Assembly: GCA_019009955.1 (NCBI GenBank)
Contig: CM032230.1
Span: forward strand, 15,110,001-15,174,000
DNA: 64,000 bases
Source: Riptortus pedestris
Lineage: Eukaryota; Arthropoda; Insecta; Hemiptera; Alydidae
Direction of reading: 5' to 3'
Positions 60,801 to 64,000 of the stretch are shown piece by piece. Each line of letters opens with the position of its first letter. Positions within the stretch are counted from its first letter, which is position 1. The notes beneath the pieces were generated by a model. It did no database searches. It was not told where the DNA came from and saw nothing but the letters and a program-made list of their open reading frames with translations. The translations under genes were made by a program, and so were the position numbers.

Positions 60801-62430
60801 GAAGATAACCTCAATGTCAAAGATGCTGATCACCAAAGGTACATTGCCAAACAGAAAATAAATTTTGAGAAGGTAAATTAATATTCGGGATTTGGGCTGG
60901 CTGTTGGAGGTCCATCATCAACGGAAGGATCAAAAGTTCAAACACACCTCCACTCTTAATGCTTCGTTTATGAAAGACAGAGTACTTTTGGGACGAACCG
61001 TACCATCTTCAGTGCTCTGTGACACAACATTTACACTTTGAAAAAACATGTAATATATAAATAAATGAAAAAGTCAACTTTAAAAAATATTACACAAGGT
61101 AGTCAAATATTAAAAAATTTAAAAACAAACAAATATATGAAATGCAATGCAAAAGTTATAACTAAAATGCTACTAAATAAATATTAAAAGAAACATATAT
61201 GACAGAATAACTAGGAGATGGAGAGGAACTGACCTAGAGCTGGTCCCTATTGTACTTTTACATTTATTTATATATTACAAGTTTTTTCAAAGTGTAAATG
61301 TTGTGTCACAGGCCACTGAAGATGGGATGGTTCACCCCCGAAAGTACTCTGTCTTCCATAAACATAGCATTAAGAGTGGAGGTGTGTTTGACCTTTTGAT
61401 CCTTCCATTGTAAATTAATATTTATATCATAAAATAAAAGCATTCAATACTTTTTTTTTTTTTTTTTTTAAGTGTTTGTTCAAAATGGTAAATTTATCTC
61501 TCGGTGTGAATAATTTTGCTTTTGGGCTTTTGTTGAAGGGCTAAAATTCATAATACATTCAATCTGGGATATTTGATAATTGGCTGCTGAGCAGGGTTTT
61601 CATTGGAGAAGCTTCACACCATATACTTACAGTCATTTCCCTTAATCATTCTTTCTTTTCTGCTTTTTATAATTTATTTTCGAAAAGGCAGTGAACTGGA
61701 GTAAGACAGATTTATGCAAATCTATGCCAACTAGTGATTCACTGCAATAAGAGACTTATATTCTGCTAAGCGGGCCAGAGTTGTGGCTTTGGGCTTAATC
61801 TTACTTGGTAAATGTAGATTCGGGAGTTCAATTCTCACCCGGGCACAGAAATTTATTTAGTGATAAACTCATTAAATAAAATTCTTAGTCCTACCCGGGA
61901 TAGAAAAGGATGTGAACCTATACATATTCTAGTGGACAATAATAAATCACTTTTATTATTATTATTCCTAGGACATATATTGACTGTTAAAACTATTTTT
62001 TTTCTACTCCTTTCTTAATTTGGTTTTAGGTCTTCTGGGCCTATGTCCTTTGGATTCCAGTCCTTGGAAAGCCACAACATGCCGAGCATAGTCCAGAACT
62101 CTGGGAGCCCTGGGGAATTTCAAGGCGTTCCTGCGTCGTCGCCCGACAGCAATCATTCAGTTGCAAGCCTGCGCAATGAAATGGTATTTGACCGTTTGCT
62201 TTTAAATCGGATCAGCTAAGGTTTCCATTAATAATATTTCTGTGACTATAGCAGGGTAATAATGAGCAAGGCGATAACACTGAAGAAGATGCATCTATTC
62301 GCGAGGTCTCGGAGAAAGGCTGGTCCGAAACTCTGAGCCCTGGTTCGAAGGATGCAACCTCTGACACATCGGAGGAGTGCCCCCCACCTCCCAGTGTAAC
62401 CACTCCTATTGGAAGGAGTACAACCAAGAA
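57888..62430 (+). CDS. syd: JIP3/JIP4 (sunday driver) scaffold, 5' exons only
   Basis: Five exons with compatible phases: 57888-58190, 58349-58469, 58568-58757, 62030-62183, 62252-62430 (donor GTAAGT; gene continues past the window). They encode 315 residues. Residues of about 20-101 form the RH1 domain ([20 protein letters not shown], then a leucine-rich helix), which binds motor proteins in JIP3/4. Residues 102-200 are coiled coil with [17 protein letters not shown] and [20 protein letters not shown], both close to JIP3/4. Residues of about 205-315 are serine/proline-rich linker. The family links kinesin-1 and dynein to vesicles and scaffolds JNK signalling; the JNK-binding, RH2 and WD40-like parts would lie beyond the right edge. 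Exon 5 has a TAGCAG tandem acceptor, so one glutamine may be optional. Confidence 0.9.
58758..60530. other. Large JIP3/4 intron, first part
   Basis: AT-rich intron with no feature recognised before the SINE at 60.5 kb. Short ORFs at 60094-60454 look random. Confidence 0.5.
60531..60755 (+). mobile_element. tRNA-derived SINE, best-preserved copy
   Basis: Head: A-box-like GGTTAGCCACGTGAGTTAAA and B-box-like GAGTTCGATTCCCGCC. The body has 'ttagtgacgaactcattaaa', 'tggctagaaaaggg' and 'tagataacatgtccc'. The tail is (AAT)n. It is in the same orientation as the host gene. Confidence 0.85.
60920..61410. repeat. Long inverted repeat (arms about 155 bp)
   Basis: Left arm 60920-61072 and right arm 61255-61410 are reverse complements at high identity, for example 'cacacctccactcttaatgc', 'gacacaacatttacactttg' and 'aagacagagtactttcggg' (one base differing). 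The spacer is about 180 bp. It lies in an intron of the JIP3/4 gene and would fold into a long stem in the pre-mRNA. Confidence 0.85.
61765..61950 (+). mobile_element. tRNA-derived SINE, diverged copy
   Basis: The B-box-like GGGAGTTCAATTCTCACCCG and body 'ttagtgataaactcattaaa' are clear. The A-box is decayed, and the tail includes 'tggacaataataa'. Confidence 0.65.
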
Positions 62431-62881
62431 GTAAGTATAAATCTCTTATCACTGTTCATCAATGTACTGATTAAGTTGTCATCAATTCGTGACTCAGCCG
62501 AATCAATAATGTTAACTGCCAAATAAAATCAATATTTTCCTGGTGCTGAAAATTAAGTACTCACATGAGTAAATATCAGTGGTTCTTCACTTATAAATGA
62601 GGAAACATAATGATTTTAGTAATGAACTACTGCAATATAAATGCTGAGCCACTATTTTTTAAGGAAGGTGACACAATGTTACAAGTGAGGAACCACTGTT
62701 GTATAAGGGAGCTGCCATTATAATATTCAGTGATGTTTATAAAATAAATGCGAATCCACTATTGTATAAGGGAAAGAATCTCTATAATATTTAATGATGA
62801 AATACTTTTATAGAAGTGAGGAAAAACTATAAGTAATGAACTACTGTAGTAGAAGTGAGGAACCACTACATTATTAATGAG
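62431..62881. repeat. Degenerate short tandem repeat in JIP3/4 intron
   Basis: Repeated motifs 'gtgaggaaccacta', 'aatgaactactgtaat' and 'ataaatgaggaa' recur every 25-40 bp. It continues after the LINE insertion into the 228-bp satellite. Confidence 0.65.
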
Positions 62882-63295
62882 TTTACCCATATGAAGGCTC
62901 ACATCGGGTTTGAAGAGTGCAGAAATAGGGTAATTTACCTTAGACTGCCAAGGAAGGAACAAGAATAAACATGGAAGATGAATAAACACATGTTTACTAT
63001 CAAACTCAGTGAAACACCAATATGTAGGTGCTGTGGAGAAGAGGAGACTACTAAGCACATTGTGCATAAATGCAGAATGCTGGGGAATTTAAGATCCAGG
63101 TACTATGGCCATGGAGATGCTGAGTCAGGCAAGAAGGAAGCCACATGTAAGATATATCTTGACTTCAGAAGGAATATAAAGCCATTCGGAATGGAGATGT
63201 AAGGCTAGCACAGTATTACATTATTATTGGCTCATAGGACTGCATTGCCATCCATGATAACAGTGGGAAAATCCCCAAGCAATCTAATCTAATCT
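62882..63295 (+). mobile_element. 5'-truncated LINE copy with C-terminal zinc motif
   Basis: The encoded fragment includes KLSETPICRCCGEEE followed by HIVHKC, the CCHC-type motif at the C-terminus of many insect non-LTR ORF2 proteins. The 3' tail is a TCTAA repeat. Imperfect direct repeats (acattattaatgag at 62868-62881, acattataaatgag at 63296-63309) flank it, so it is a genuine, TSD-bounded insertion into the tandem repeat. Confidence 0.75.
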
Positions 63296-63334
63296 ACATT
63301 ATAAATGAGGAACCACTATAATATAAGTGATAAC

Positions 63335-64000
63335 AAGCTTCTTTAGTATGAGTGAGGAAACAATATAATATAAAAGGGGAAGCACTATGGTATAAGCGGT
63401 AAAATATTATTTGTGAGAGCACACTATTGTATATATGAGGAACAACAATTAAGTGATGAACTACTATAATATAAATGTGAAACGACTATAAGTGAGGAAT
63501 CACTGTAAAATAAAATATAAACTACTATAAGTGACTGATCACTATAATATAAGTGATAACATAAGCTTCTTTAGTATGAGTGAGGAAACAATATAATATA
63601 AAAGGGGAAGCACTATGGTATAAGCGGTAAAATATTATTTGTGAGAGCATACTATTGTATATATGAGGAACAACAATTAAGCGATGAACTACTATAATAT
63701 AAATGTGGAATGACTATAAGTGAGGAATCACTGTAAAATAAAAGATGAACTACTATAAGTGACTGATCACTATAATATAAGTGTTAACATAAGCTTCTTT
63801 AGTATGAGTGGGGAAACAATATAATATAAAAGGGGAAGCACTATGGTATAAGCGGTAAAATATTATTTGTGAGAGCATACTATTGTATATATGAGGAACA
63901 ACAATTAAGCGATGAACTACTATAATATAAATGTGGAATGACTATAAGTGAGGAATCACTGTAAAATAAAAGATGAACTACTATAAGTGACTGATAATAT
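63335..64000 (+). repeat. 228-bp-period tandem repeat (runs off the edge)
   Basis: The marker AAGCTTCTTTAGTATGAGTG starts at 63335, 63563 and 63791, exactly 228 bp apart. Units are nearly identical, in contrast to the degenerate repeats before 62.9 kb, which implies recent amplification. Each unit is itself built from shorter 'gaggaac..actataatataa' motifs. Confidence 0.9.

Overview
The window is nuclear DNA of an animal, very probably an insect and possibly a hemipteran; the hemipteran call rests only on general impression of its repeats. The reasons are AT-rich sequence, spliced genes with GT-AG introns and long polypyrimidine tracts, a mariner element, Helitrons, tRNA-derived SINEs and many (TA)n tracts. 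There are no operons or bacterial signals. The two long ORFs that lack introns (at 4.3 kb and 13.1 kb) sit among ordinary eukaryotic features.

Layout. 1-3.5 kb is a head-to-tail chain of Helitron copies separated by (TA)n. 4.3-7.6 kb holds an intronless 1086-residue P-loop GTPase with a glycine-rich collagen-like region. 8.3 kb has a foldback element with 8-bp target duplications. 9-11.4 kb is SINEs and copies of a Helentron/HINE-like family. 13.1-14.0 kb is a single-exon ankyrin-repeat protein. 14.5-20.5 kb is mostly tandem repeats and AT-rich spacer, including a 22-bp-unit minisatellite. 22-26.5 kb is mobile DNA: a HINE-like copy, a deleted Helitron with helicase remnants, and a HINE-like copy split by a deleted mariner. 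26.6-30 kb (minus strand) holds two exons of a lysine-rich/acidic protein of about 1100 residues that I cannot identify.

34.7-57.5 kb (minus strand) is a CIP2A-like gene (armadillo-type N-terminus, coiled-coil C-terminus). I assembled it as 15 exons encoding about 857 residues; 14 exons are well supported and one is weak. Its introns are full of mobile elements. It is head-to-head, across about 356 bp, with a plus-strand gene for a JIP3/JIP4 (sunday driver) scaffold. The first five exons of that gene are here and it runs off the right edge. The last 1.5 kb, inside its intron, is a degenerate repeat with a 228-bp period, interrupted by a short LINE copy.

Functionally, CIP2A and JIP3/4 share a likely bidirectional promoter. 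The other three genes show no evident pathway link. The most unusual material is mobile DNA with readable ends, plus the intronless GTPase and the orphan large-exon gene.
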